Translations under genes and position numbers: made by a program
Part shown: piece by piece, positions 12,040 through 22,700 of the stretch
Numbering within the stretch: the stretch's first letter is position 1
How the letters are laid out: each line of letters begins with the position of its first letter
The notes under the pieces: generated by a model
Databases searched by the model: none
Told to the model about the DNA's origin: nothing
What the model saw: the letters and a program-made list of their open reading frames with translations, nothing else
Source of the DNA: Callaeas wilsoni
Taxonomy: Eukaryota > Chordata > Aves > Passeriformes > Callaeidae
Direction of reading: 5' to 3'
Length of the DNA stretch: 64,000 nt
Assembly (NCBI GenBank): GCA_013398955.1
Contig: VWPU01017707.1
Location: 248,001-312,000, forward strand

Positions 12040-12560
12040 AAGACGTAAGACCGTCCTTCCCGTTGGGAATTAGCGGTGCGAGCGGAGCCGTGCGGCAGGA
12101 GCGCGCCGGGAGCGCAGTGTAACCATGGGCATTAAGCGGCCCCAGAGCCGGAGCGGCCGCGGGTACGGAACGAACAGCTGCGGAACAGTTTGACTCGCAG
12201 ATGCTTCAATACTGCTAGAAAGGCTCGTGGTGAAATTCATGGATGTTTTACAAATAACAAACCCATAGCTGTTCCAGCTGTGAATAGTCAAGTTGCAAAT
12301 AATAGTTTGAGGTTCCAGGCCAATTCTCCCCAGGGCTACAATGCGTTGAGGTGGATTGCTGTGTGACTGCAATGCGTTTTGCCCACAAGAGTGGTGGAGG
12401 GAAGGAGGTGCAGCCTCTCCGACACTCCCTGTAGCACTACAGACCATGCACAAAATTCAGCACCAAATTCCGCTGCGTCTTTTCACAACCGCTGCGTCTT
12501 TTCACAACCAGTTACCGGATTGTAAACATTTTGAACGTTGAACTTTCAAACCACTCTACC
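12040..12560 (+). pseudogene. candidate CpG-rich retrocopy or first exon (unidentified)
   Basis: A CpG-dense head (about 12050-12180, roughly 18 CpG in 140 bp) is followed by an ATG at 12124 in a strong Kozak setting (aaccATGg). The frame reads MGIKRPQSRSGRGYGTN and stops soon after. Further stretches of plausible protein then appear in shifted frames, for example a run containing NNKPIAVPAVNSQVANN before a stop near 12360, and another near 12400-12480. This layout (GC-rich leader, Kozak start, frame shifts and stops, AT-rich 3' part) is what a decayed intron-less copy of an mRNA would look like. I could not identify a parent gene, and no poly-A tail or target-site duplication is evident. The alternative is a CpG-rich promoter and first exon of a non-coding transcript. 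A 127-codon minus-strand frame (12070-12453) covers much of the block and leaves the strand uncertain. Confidence 0.25.
12471..12508 (+). repeat. exact 19-bp tandem duplication
   Basis: The unit cgctgcgtcttttcacaac occurs twice back to back. The exact match suggests a recent slippage event inside the candidate retrocopy block. Confidence 0.95.
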
Positions 12561-13620
12561 AAAGAACTAAACCGTGCCTTTAGAAAATTAGAAAGATCAA
12601 ATGCAGACCCTGATTGACACTTTGCAAGAGTTCTTCAAAACAAGCCCCCAAAACCAAAAGAGCAATTTGTATATATTTTCTAAGGTTTTGATGTACTAAT
12701 TCCTTAGAAAACTCTGGCATATCTTCTTCACAACACACACATGACAAGGAAGTAAACAATAAACCAGAATTCTCAGGTCATAGTGTTTAGTTCAAGAAAA
12801 CTGGAAACAAATAGAATAAGAAGTGACAAGTGCATGAAAATTTTGAAGTCTCTTAGGTATAATTTCTTCAGGTTCTCCTCTTACAATGAGTCTTCAGAGC
12901 AGCTATTATGGGGTCTAGCTATATAATTCATATTTATAATCCAGCAGCAAGCAGGTGAGCAGTGGAGGTAGCAGTAATTTGCACTGGCCGTCGTGGAAAT
13001 ACTTACAAATGATAGCTCTAATGGACTGTTATGATTAAAAAAAGTAAATTATTGAATGCTGGAAAATGACATGCAAAAGAGTCTTGTGAGGGCATACTAA
13101 TTGTGTATACACTGAGTCATGCTCCATAGGAGAAACAAAATTCTTTTACTTAAAAAATAAAATAAAAAGGACTAGTAATGATTTGAAAGCAGATGTCTGT
13201 CCATATATAAAGAGCTAAAAACTATAAAACACAGGTTGAAAAATGTATTTAATTGACATTTCTAGCATCTGTTTTATTTTCATCTTCAATTAAGAGTCAA
13301 ATCCAAAGAAAATAAGTGTTTTGGCTCTGAGTCAAGTTAAATTTTTCTGGATTTAGGTCATTTTTATCAATGCCTTTTATTTATTTATTTATCTATTTTT
13401 ATGGCTCAGTCTTTTATAGCACATCTTGCATATGTGGGTGAGTTTTAGATCAGGAATAAAGCAATATACATTAATATTTCCAGTAAAAGCTATAGAAATA
13501 TTATGAAACTCTGACATGCCTTCCTATCCTTCCCACTTCTCCCTTCCCCAGACAACAGTAATTTCTGGCAGTTATTTGGACCCATTGTCTCTCCAATGCA
13601 TGAAGAACTTTGAGTTCTGG
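12561..13620. other. AT-rich non-coding stretch
   Basis: No gene is recognised. A TTTA tetranucleotide run lies at about 13376-13392. A CAG/GTGAGC donor-like site is at 12953/12954 with only weak acceptors before it. Confidence 0.5.
13376..13392 (+). repeat. TTTA tetranucleotide microsatellite
   Basis: About four TTTA units in a T-rich context. Confidence 0.8.
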
Positions 13621-13660
13621 CAAAAGCAATAATCAGATATAATTTAGTCTTTTTTTTCAG

Positions 13661-13729
13661 TCTCCCAGCAGAACTCTTTCTACAACAAATTGAACATAAT
13701 TTCCTTTCCTATCATGAACCTAAACCATG
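13661..13729 (+). other. candidate exon with strong splice sites (unidentified)
   Basis: The interval is preceded by a T-tract acceptor (tcttttttttcag, AG at 13659-13660) and followed by a near-consensus donor (catg/gtaagt, GT at 13730-13731). It is 69 nt long, a multiple of three. One frame (one base, 22 codons, two bases) is open throughout and reads LPAELFLQQIEHNFLSYHEP and onward; that frame meets a TAA inside the donor, as real exons often do. I do not recognise the peptide. Splice-site pairs this good do occur by chance in 64 kb, so this is a lead and not a call. It could be a coding microexon, an exon of a non-coding transcript, or a cryptic pseudo-exon. Confidence 0.3.
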
Positions 13730-14756
13730 GTAAGTTTATATCTCTGCAGACACCACCCTAGCTTCTGTCCTTTCCCCAGATTTCCTACTTGCATGCTGTC
13801 AAGACCAACAATTCAGGCTATTTTTGACCTGGTGGATGCTTTACCTTCCCCTGTCTGCTTCTCTGAAGTTTGGTCACTCTTGTGGACTCAGAATTTCTGG
13901 GGGTGCAGGTTGCACACTACCTCTGACCATTGCTGTGATGGATCACACATCCCATTAGAATTATGCCAAACTCTCATGGAGCCCTACGTGTCAAAATTCA
14001 CACCCCAAAAAAATTAGGAAACCCATAAGAAACCACTACCTGACATGTACTTGCCACCTGAAAGCCTTACTAATAAATCTTTAAATAAGATTTAGCTAAG
14101 ATACAGCTGTGTAGCATCCTTACTTGAAAAGAAAAGGTTGCAAGATGTAAGCAAGTCCCAAGAAATTTTTGTCTTTAATGACAGTACACTGACAAGGACA
14201 GAGCTTTTTAAAATAAAACCAACTATTCACTGTAGCTGTGAGTTCAAATAAAGCGTATTTTATTGCTTATTTTCCTTGTTGCCTTACCTAGGGACTGTAA
14301 GGTAATTTGCTGGTGCCACCTGCCCTATTCAAATACATTAAAATAAAGATTCTTTGCTGCATTCTGAAGAACATAGCCACTTTGTCCTTTGATCTCAAGC
14401 TTGTATTAAAAATCATGTTTGGATGTTTGATTTGTTTTTACAATGAGTAAGCAGGCAGTGTTTTGCAGTGGGTTTCCATAATCAGATATTCACTTCTACC
14501 AGGCACTTTTAAATAAAGTATAAAGTGTTGGCACGGAGGAAAAGTACAAAGCTATTCTAAAAGGACGCACACTGATTAAAAATGAATAAATATGTTCAAA
14601 TAATGAAAGACTATAAAATAAGCCAAAATCTACTTTCCAGTGCAGGCAATGCATGAGGATCACAACATATTTACCTTAAGTTTGTATTTAACTCTACTGA
14701 CCTATTCCCAGTAACACAGAAATAATGATAAAACACCTTTCATTCTCTTTCCCTTA

Positions 14757-14787
14757 CACATGTGCATATATGTGTATGTGTGTGTAT
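14757..14787 (+). repeat. imperfect TG/CA microsatellite
   Basis: Alternating TG words interrupted by CATATA. Confidence 0.6.
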
Positions 14788-17272
14788 CATGACACACAGG
14801 TACTAGTACTAGCATTTCTTCTGTAAACTTAACTCTGATTCAGGCCTCAGCCCTGTGGCCTGGGAGACTGAATTACCTCATCTCAGAGTTTCCAATGAAT
14901 GGTATTTCTGTGCTCACAAGAGCTGAATCCCAGGTATTAAACTGAGCGAGAGGTTAAGTGCTTACACCTGTCATGGCTGGGACCCTCCTGCTTTGATACC
15001 ATTTTTATCTCCTTGTAAGAGATAATTAAGCCCGAAAAACACTTTCATGGAACTCCTTTGAGCAGTCATGTACATCAGATCAGGGCTGGAATCTGTAGAT
15101 TGCTGATCTAGACCCTTTCTCTCATAACATCAAAGTATTTCTTTTTTATTTCATGAACAGTCCTTGAAACTGCTCCTCTATCCACTAAAAACTATAGTGG
15201 AGCCAATTAAGCTGTCGTATGAAATTGATTGGGCATTAAACTGAAAAATCTATGTTTAAAGTCTTGCCTTCATGCAAGCTGGCTTTACAACTGGACTGAC
15301 CTATAGCTAATAGTCAAACCATCAGAAATGGTATGATGGACCATTGTATAAATGGAAACTTGCAGTCAGTCAGAAGAGTTTGTACTTCATTGATCAGCTG
15401 AGATGTGAAAAAAGATCTGTAAGTGCAAGACTGAAAGTAAGGGGAGTTCTTACACATCTTGTTTACCTGGACCAGAAACTAAAATGCCTGGATTCCTCAA
15501 TACTGTGGAGCTGAATTTAAAGATTCAGTAAACCAAAATACTGCCCTAAACAATCTGCAGCCAAAACTTCAGACAGAAGAAAGGGCTCAACATCTGTCAT
15601 GAGCATTACTGAATGAACATGTAACAAAACTGTTGGGTATTTCACACACACACTCAAAAAAAGTGAATTACATTTTGTATGAATACTAGCCATTCCAAAG
15701 GTACACAAGAGGTATAAATATTGCATACTTTTCAACATAAACTATGTTATCAGTCCAATATAGCAGCTAAACATGTATCTGGAAGAAACAGGAGCATTTA
15801 ATGTAAAACCTTTATAAACAGGAGGATTGGATTTTGGCCAGTAGCATCTTTTATCCAATGGCTTATCAGGTAGAGAGCTCTCCTTCCTGGTGAATGGTTC
15901 TCTGAGGGAGGGAGGATGACATGAAAACTGAGCACTGTAAATACACTGGATTTCTTTTATAATGGTGTATTAGTAATGACTCCCTAGTTAAGATTGGGTT
16001 GAGATTTGCATTTAAATCAAGGCTGAAACAGCCTTGTTTCACACTTTAATGGTTGAGTAGTCTTTAAATTTGGCACAGTAAACTTCAGAGTAGAATTTTG
16101 CTTCTTACTTTCTTTAGTAAATATTTACTATACAGTTATTAAATATTTGCAAAGGAAAGTTGCAAAGGAAACAGTTTTCTTTTTGTGTCTCATTTTCTTG
16201 CAGTCCTCAAGTCCAGCAAACTTCACAAATACCTAAGTGCATAGATGTGCATGTGCACACCTTCCAGTCCTTCAGGTATTTTTTACCTGGTAAATTACTG
16301 CCAACATAGACACTCTGGAAATTCTGAATGAAGCACAAACAAATTTTGTTTTGCCAAATCAGGCAACCAGCCTACTGGAGCTGTATGTAGAGAAGACCCT
16401 TCTTTCAGGCTCTTGTTGTGTTTAAAAGAAGTCTTTTGTTCCTTGCATTCACACTTCCTTTTTTCTTGTGTGGAGCTGGGCAGCTCATCACATATATCAT
16501 TATTGTATTAAAGCTTGTTGTTACAGTCATGGATTTTTTTGATTGCATACTTTGATCCATAAAAATGACACAATCATAACTGTAATGGGAAAATAAGTGT
16601 TTTGTTATAGAGATACATAACAAGGTGATAGAATTAGAGAACTGACCCACAGCTAAATCATAAAGACTGGAAAACTGGGTTGTGAAATTGGATGGGATCT
16701 GAGTGAGTAATGTAATTCTTCATTCCTGCTTTGAATCTTTTCATTGCAAACCTCCTGTTAGCCTCATAAGTCCTTCACTTCCTCACCTTTTTTATTCCAA
16801 TGGCCAAGCTCCCTGCCTCAATCCGAGGTGCTTCACCACTCTGATGTGAGATGTTTCTTTTGTACTAAGCTAGAAGAAATTCACCAGACTGAAGACAGGC
16901 AAGAGGTGAGGATTTGAATTAGACTAGATTTAAGGTGGGTAGGGTTAAGGAAGAGGCCAAGGAGAGAAATAATAAATCAAATGCCAGCAGAATATCAGGT
17001 ATCTTCAGAGCTTATTTGCCTTTCACAGCTGGTATTACTGGGATGTACGATCCAATAACCCCATCCATGGAAAAGAAAGCAAACAACAAACCTGTGTGGA
17101 CTTCATACAGTATAACAAATATTTGGTTTAATGTATAATATTACAATTGGATTATGAATAATGGGTGGAATTTCTCTTTGATTAAGTAGTGCTGGATTAG
17201 TAAACGAGTAGCCTCAGATCAAACAGCTTGTGGAAAGAATTAACACAGTTCTTGAGAAGCCTAGCACCTAGC

Positions 17273-17288
17273 AAAAAAAAAAAAAAAA
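17273..17288. repeat. poly-A run
   Basis: About 16 A residues followed by a GAGAGA word. Confidence 0.85.
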
Positions 17289-19216
17289 GAGAGAAGAACA
17301 TTAAATGAACCTAACAAAGAGTTCCCAGCTTCAGAAGGGCAGAGAGACTCTAAAGAGCAGTGAACCTTGGGTGCAAGTGAGAGGTTGCCACATCCCGCCC
17401 CACGAGAAGCACTGAAAAGCTGTGCCACAGGGATTTTCTCCTCTGTCCATCGTGTTTCCTCCAGTTCCTCTACTGTTTGTCTGTGTGAAAGACCCTTTTT
17501 TTTTCAATTACATAAAAGGACAAGAAGAGATAAAAGATGGGTCCAGGAAGTTATGCTGCCCAGATAATGACCCTTTCTTTGTTAAAATTCCTAAATGTGA
17601 AATCCCAAAGAGAACAAATTCAGCCTCTCATCTTCTATTTCCCTTCCTCCTTTTGTCCATGTGGCTGTCAGTCTCTTTGACACATTATTCTTCAAACACT
17701 CCCTATCAACTCTAATATTTCCCAAGAAGGAGACTCTTTTATGTTCTTCATAATCATGAAGACACCATACATTTCTTTGGGTCAATGAACAACTTTCTCT
17801 CTGACCGTTCAACCTGACAAGTAAATTACACTCAGACTTCAGAAGAAAATAATACATCTATGACCAAGATCAAACAAAACCCACACTAACAGTGTGTGAT
17901 TCACCACGGGCCCTTTACTCATTTCAGTGTTACTGGAAATATAGCTTATCAGTGTTCACTAACCTAAATATTTTCATGCTTTTAAAGTCAAATGGAAATT
18001 TTCAGATTTCAGTTATCCCTAATGTAGAAAGCCTTTGATTATTTGTTGTAGCTTCCATTGACACAGCAGCATTTAAAGAGAAAAGCTGCCAGGCCAAGCA
18101 CAGACCGAAGGAACGTGTAAATTATCTATTCAGAAGCCCTAACTGGCTGAAAAAGAGACACCACTGGTGCACTTTAAGTGAGTGCAAATGACAATAAAGT
18201 GCTGCAGGTCGTGGAAGGGAAAGCAAGTGACTGTCAGAAAAAAGCCCAGTGATGCAGTATAGGCAAAGTAGGAGACAACTGAAGTGATGAATATTTAGAT
18301 ACAGGACTGAAAACAAATATTTCCATGGTAACGTAATTTAAATATTTTAGTGGAAACATTTGAAAATTATTATGGCTGCAACAGAAATTAAACTATAGGT
18401 TTGTCTTGTCTCCTTTATTTAGGCTAGGGCTCACAATTTAATTCCTGTCCAGCATCATATAACAAAGAGACAGCTAAAATGAGTAAATATTGCATGGTTG
18501 TCTTACTGTTTGAAGGATTAGGTGCATAAAGGGTGTGGCATACACAAGTGGGCAAGTAATACGAATTTAAGAGATCAAGGTGTTATATGTGGGATATGAA
18601 GTTTGAAGTAGATTTCGCCAAGATGGGCATAGCTCACTGCATAGTATATACAGCAAAAAAGCAGAAGGAGACAGGAAATTCTCTATGAAAAACAGGACAG
18701 TCAGCATCTCTTCTATACTACTTAAAAACTAAACAAAATGTTAGATGTCATTTATCATAGTTCTATACAATATTACTGATAAATAAATTTTTTGTTTGTT
18801 TTACAAGAACAACTGTGCTACCCTGTAAGCTGAAAAAGTTAATATTAAACAAGCAACATTCTACAATTCCTTAGTGGAATCAGAATAACAGCTTAGTACA
18901 GGCATTTCACACAGCTAAAAACAAGTAACTGGAACTCATAAAGTAATAGAAGGGACTTCTCATCAGATACTGTGTCTTCCTGCTACAAGAACAACAAAAC
19001 CGACAGTGATTCATAGTTATGTGGAGAGATGCTCAGCTGCTGAAACATGCTTTACTGGTATTTTTGATCCCATAAATATTTTGAAGTTGTAAACCTTCAT
19101 TAAACTTTTTAACTCTTGGACATCTTTGAGTAATTTGAACTTTAGGGAGATTTTTTTTCATTTCCTAAGGTTTTTCAGATTTTGGAATGTCTTTTTTTTT
19201 TTTCCCCTGTGCACAG

Positions 19217-19347
19217 AAATACTAGCATGCTTTACAGTTTGTGGGTAGAAATAGTATACAGAATACACATCCCTTTTCTGGGCAAATTTGAAACACTGAG
19301 ATATGGAAATTCAAACTCTTCAAAGAGTTTGTTACCTGCCAGAGTAG
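19217..19347 (+). other. candidate exon inside the longest open frame
   Basis: A very strong acceptor (a run of about 13 T, then cccctgtgcacag, AG at 19215-19216) precedes the interval, and a donor (tag/gtaaga, GT at 19348-19349) follows it, giving a 131-nt candidate exon. It lies inside the longest open frame of the window (186 codons, 19182-19742), which is open through the interval (reading YSLWVEIVYRIHIPFLGKF near its start). The open frame itself begins in a T run and ends in AT-rich low-quality peptide, so it is not presented as a gene. The peptide is unrecognised. The exon may be non-coding or cryptic. Confidence 0.25.
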
Positions 19348-19742
19348 GTAAGATGGCTTCTGCTCATACTTTAATAATCAAATCATTCTGTTTGTCCATC
19401 TCACCCATTTTCTTTTTCCCTCAAGCTTTCTATCTTAATGTAGAAAGTGTGATAGTGTACTTTTCCTTAAGTAAAATAATATTTTCTACTTTAAAAATCT
19501 ACACACATGGAATCAAGGGTGGAGCTGAAAAGAAAATTATGAATAACAAATTTGCTAAAAAACTCCATAAAGCAAACAACTCCCCTTCCATTTTGAGTGG
19601 GAAGAGAAAACTTATTAGCAAATTCAGCCTGACTTATGAAAACATTTTCACTCAAAATATAAAACATTTTTTTTTGACATCTTTTGAAATTGAAATATTC
19701 CTTATGGGAAATACCAAAATCTTTCACTCTGACATTTTCTGA

Positions 19743-22700
19743 GACAACCTTTCTGAATTTTTATTTTGAAATTAATTTTTCATTCGAAACAGGCTCAAAA
19801 AATTTAAATACTTTAAATGGGGAGGAATATTTTGTTCAAGGTAAAAGAAAATAATATCTTTTTTCCTTATCTTGAAGAAAACACATAAAAGGAACATTTT
19901 TCTGTTTTTCAGTATTCATGGACCTATACTTTTTCTCTAATGTTTAGTTTGATTAAATCTGTTGCTTATACTTAGAACCTAAATAAATACTATGGTTCGT
20001 TCACTTTCATTGGTCTCTACTACTTTACTTCAGCTGGACCACAGTGTTTATTGAATGAACAAAACTCTATATTCTCTGTTTAGAAAGCAGAAGTCCACAG
20101 GAAGAGAAAGGGAATACTGTCATCAGCAGTGTGCCTATGTGTGTCCGTCACTGTCTGTCCATCCCTCCCTCCCTCATAGCTGATTCCCCATTTTCCATCT
20201 GCTTAATTTGCTTAAGCAGTTAATTAATTTATAGGCAGCTTGTGTCAATATGTTTAGTTAGCAAGTAGCTGTCACAGGAGTATCCCATCTCACTAAAGGA
20301 GTCAAGGCAGCCAGGGACTAGTGGGAAGATGACTTTTAGTTGTCAGATGAGAATTTAATGATATAAATGTTGGTATTTTGTCAGAAATCATGCTTTACGC
20401 CACAGGAATAGGCATGGGACATCTTATCTACCTTTTGTTTATAGTGGAAGGATACAGCCCTGTCCTCATGGGAGCTGCCCACCAGGGAGGGCAGGGCAAT
20501 TTACCCCAGCATTTACAAGACCTGTTCAAAACAGGCATACCAGAGCAGGATTTTTGCTGTTTATATTTTTTAGAGAAAAGTTCTAGAAACTGACAGTGCC
20601 CCTGTGAACCATGAGTTGTTTTCTTTACGTTTTTACAACCAAAGGAGAAATTCCCTCATTGATTCTCTTAAGATCTTTCCTCCCCCTGAACTCTGGTCCC
20701 ATTTCATATTCGGTCATTTCCTATTTCACAGGTACTTTGGGTTCTCTCACTAGAGTGGGCCATTCACGCATGGAGACATTTCTTGTCAAATCAGGCTTGA
20801 AATGCCACTGCACTTTTGCTTTTATTAACCACCTTTACATGATAATCATCACCTTGCTTGCTGTGACTCAGCGCTGAGCATTAGTGATCTATGTGCAGCA
20901 GATCACTGCAGTTGGTGAAAAATGTGGGTTTTTCCCTCTCCTCCCTGATAATTGAGACTTTGCTTAGATGGCAAGAGGGAAAATATTAACACCTGGAAAT
21001 GAGGGAAAAACAAACAGCATTGTTGAGCTTCATTATAACTAAGAGCTTTACTAAAAGGAACATCCGTGCAATTAGAGTGTAATCCAAAGCCCATTAAAGT
21101 CATTGGGAATCAGTCCACTGAATTAAATAGGCTTTAGATCAGGCCCACACTGCATATCAGAAGGCAGTGCTATCTGAGGGAGATTGCATTTCGAAGTGTG
21201 AATAACACTGCTGCACACACAGCTTTGCTAATAGAAATTCCGGCTCTGTCACATTTTCTGTTGCTGGCATCCTCTTTTCATCAACATTTGTCTTGTAGCA
21301 GATTGTGGTTATTATTCTAAATCCAAAGTGCTTTTTGTAAAAGCATCATCATCATCTGGGCAGATCTGCTGAATAGTTCTATAACATAGTGGGCATGGCC
21401 ATGGCCAACACAGAGCAGTAATAAAAAGACACCTTGGAAACATGTCATTTTAATGTCCTATCAATTTTATAGACATTTTAAATGTTTTGTAGTTATGACC
21501 AAAACTGGCTCTGTAAGCAGAAAAAAAAAGCACAATTGGGGTCAGTTGCTCAGAATGCTTGAATGTCTTGTAGAAGCCTGGTGTCAAAAGGCCTTGAAAT
21601 AACCATACATTTCTCCCCGTGATGCTGCCAAGAGAGGGGAGGTAGCAGAAAGTATTCTAATCATTAGTAATAACTTTGTCTTTAAATTCTTTGGTGGTAT
21701 CCATTGCTGGCCCAGCTAATTATGGTGAGTCAGGACAGAACAGATTGTTGCATTTACTGAATTTAAGACAAAAACAAAAGGAGTGTGCTAAGGGAGCTGG
21801 CATTAAACAGAATTCCTCCATCAACATGTAGCACACACCAGGGTGCTGGCTGTCCTCTTCCTCCTTTTGCATGGATGAACTTTTTTGTAGGGATTATGAG
21901 CTGTCTCTACTGGCTACACCTATGATCACCCATGGGCAGAACCATCACACCTGGGAGGAGCTCAAGGCACCCCTGTCCTGGTGTGCTCGAGAACTCTGTG
22001 TCTTACCTCTATGGCTAATCCTGCTTTCAACACGGGAGTCACTGTGGGAAGCAAAATACAAGTCTAGATAGACTAGAAGGATGGGATTTTCTGACTAGGC
22101 CCATTTTTCTCACTAGACACATTTCCAGGACTTTGCCAGAAACTCTGTTTGTAGAGGAGGTGACATGAAGGTAAAAAATTGACGTTTATATGCCTTACCA
22201 TGGATGAGGGGATGAGGGAAAAAAGTTATGAAAAAGATGCAAAAACCCCAAGTAAAACAGTTAATTAGCTTGATGTAGGAAGCTGAGAGCATATGTCTGC
22301 TCTGTACCACTCAATCTGACAGGCAAGAGAAGAGGCGGTGGCTCTCTGGGGTTGAAGAAGGTGATGAGTGGAAGAGTCCATCAGTCTCTAACCCCAAGGC
22401 AACTGGTGCAGCTCACAAGAAGACAATGTTCTTTCATGGGGGAGGTTGTAAAAAGCCTTGAACAAATTTCTTTTTATATTTCAGGCCAAATAAGGCAATG
22501 TTAATACTGTCAACTAATTTTCAGTGTTGTCTTTTTTCATTAGTAGCCTTCCAAGAGATTTCCAAATGAATTCTACGTCAATATCTGACAGAGACAAAGC
22601 AAAGAAACAGTACATGAACTACACTTGAAGAAACTGGACACTCTGAACAAGGCAGGGAGAACAGAAACCAATAATGGCGAACAGAAGACACATTTCTTTT

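Larger units (their letters stand above)
13732..19140. other. AT-rich non-coding stretch
   Basis: No gene is recognised. It contains an imperfect TG dinucleotide patch at about 14757-14787, an A run at 17273-17288, and several open frames of up to 97 codons that resemble no known family. A 96-codon frame starts at 13727 immediately after the candidate exon, but in a different frame. Confidence 0.55.
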
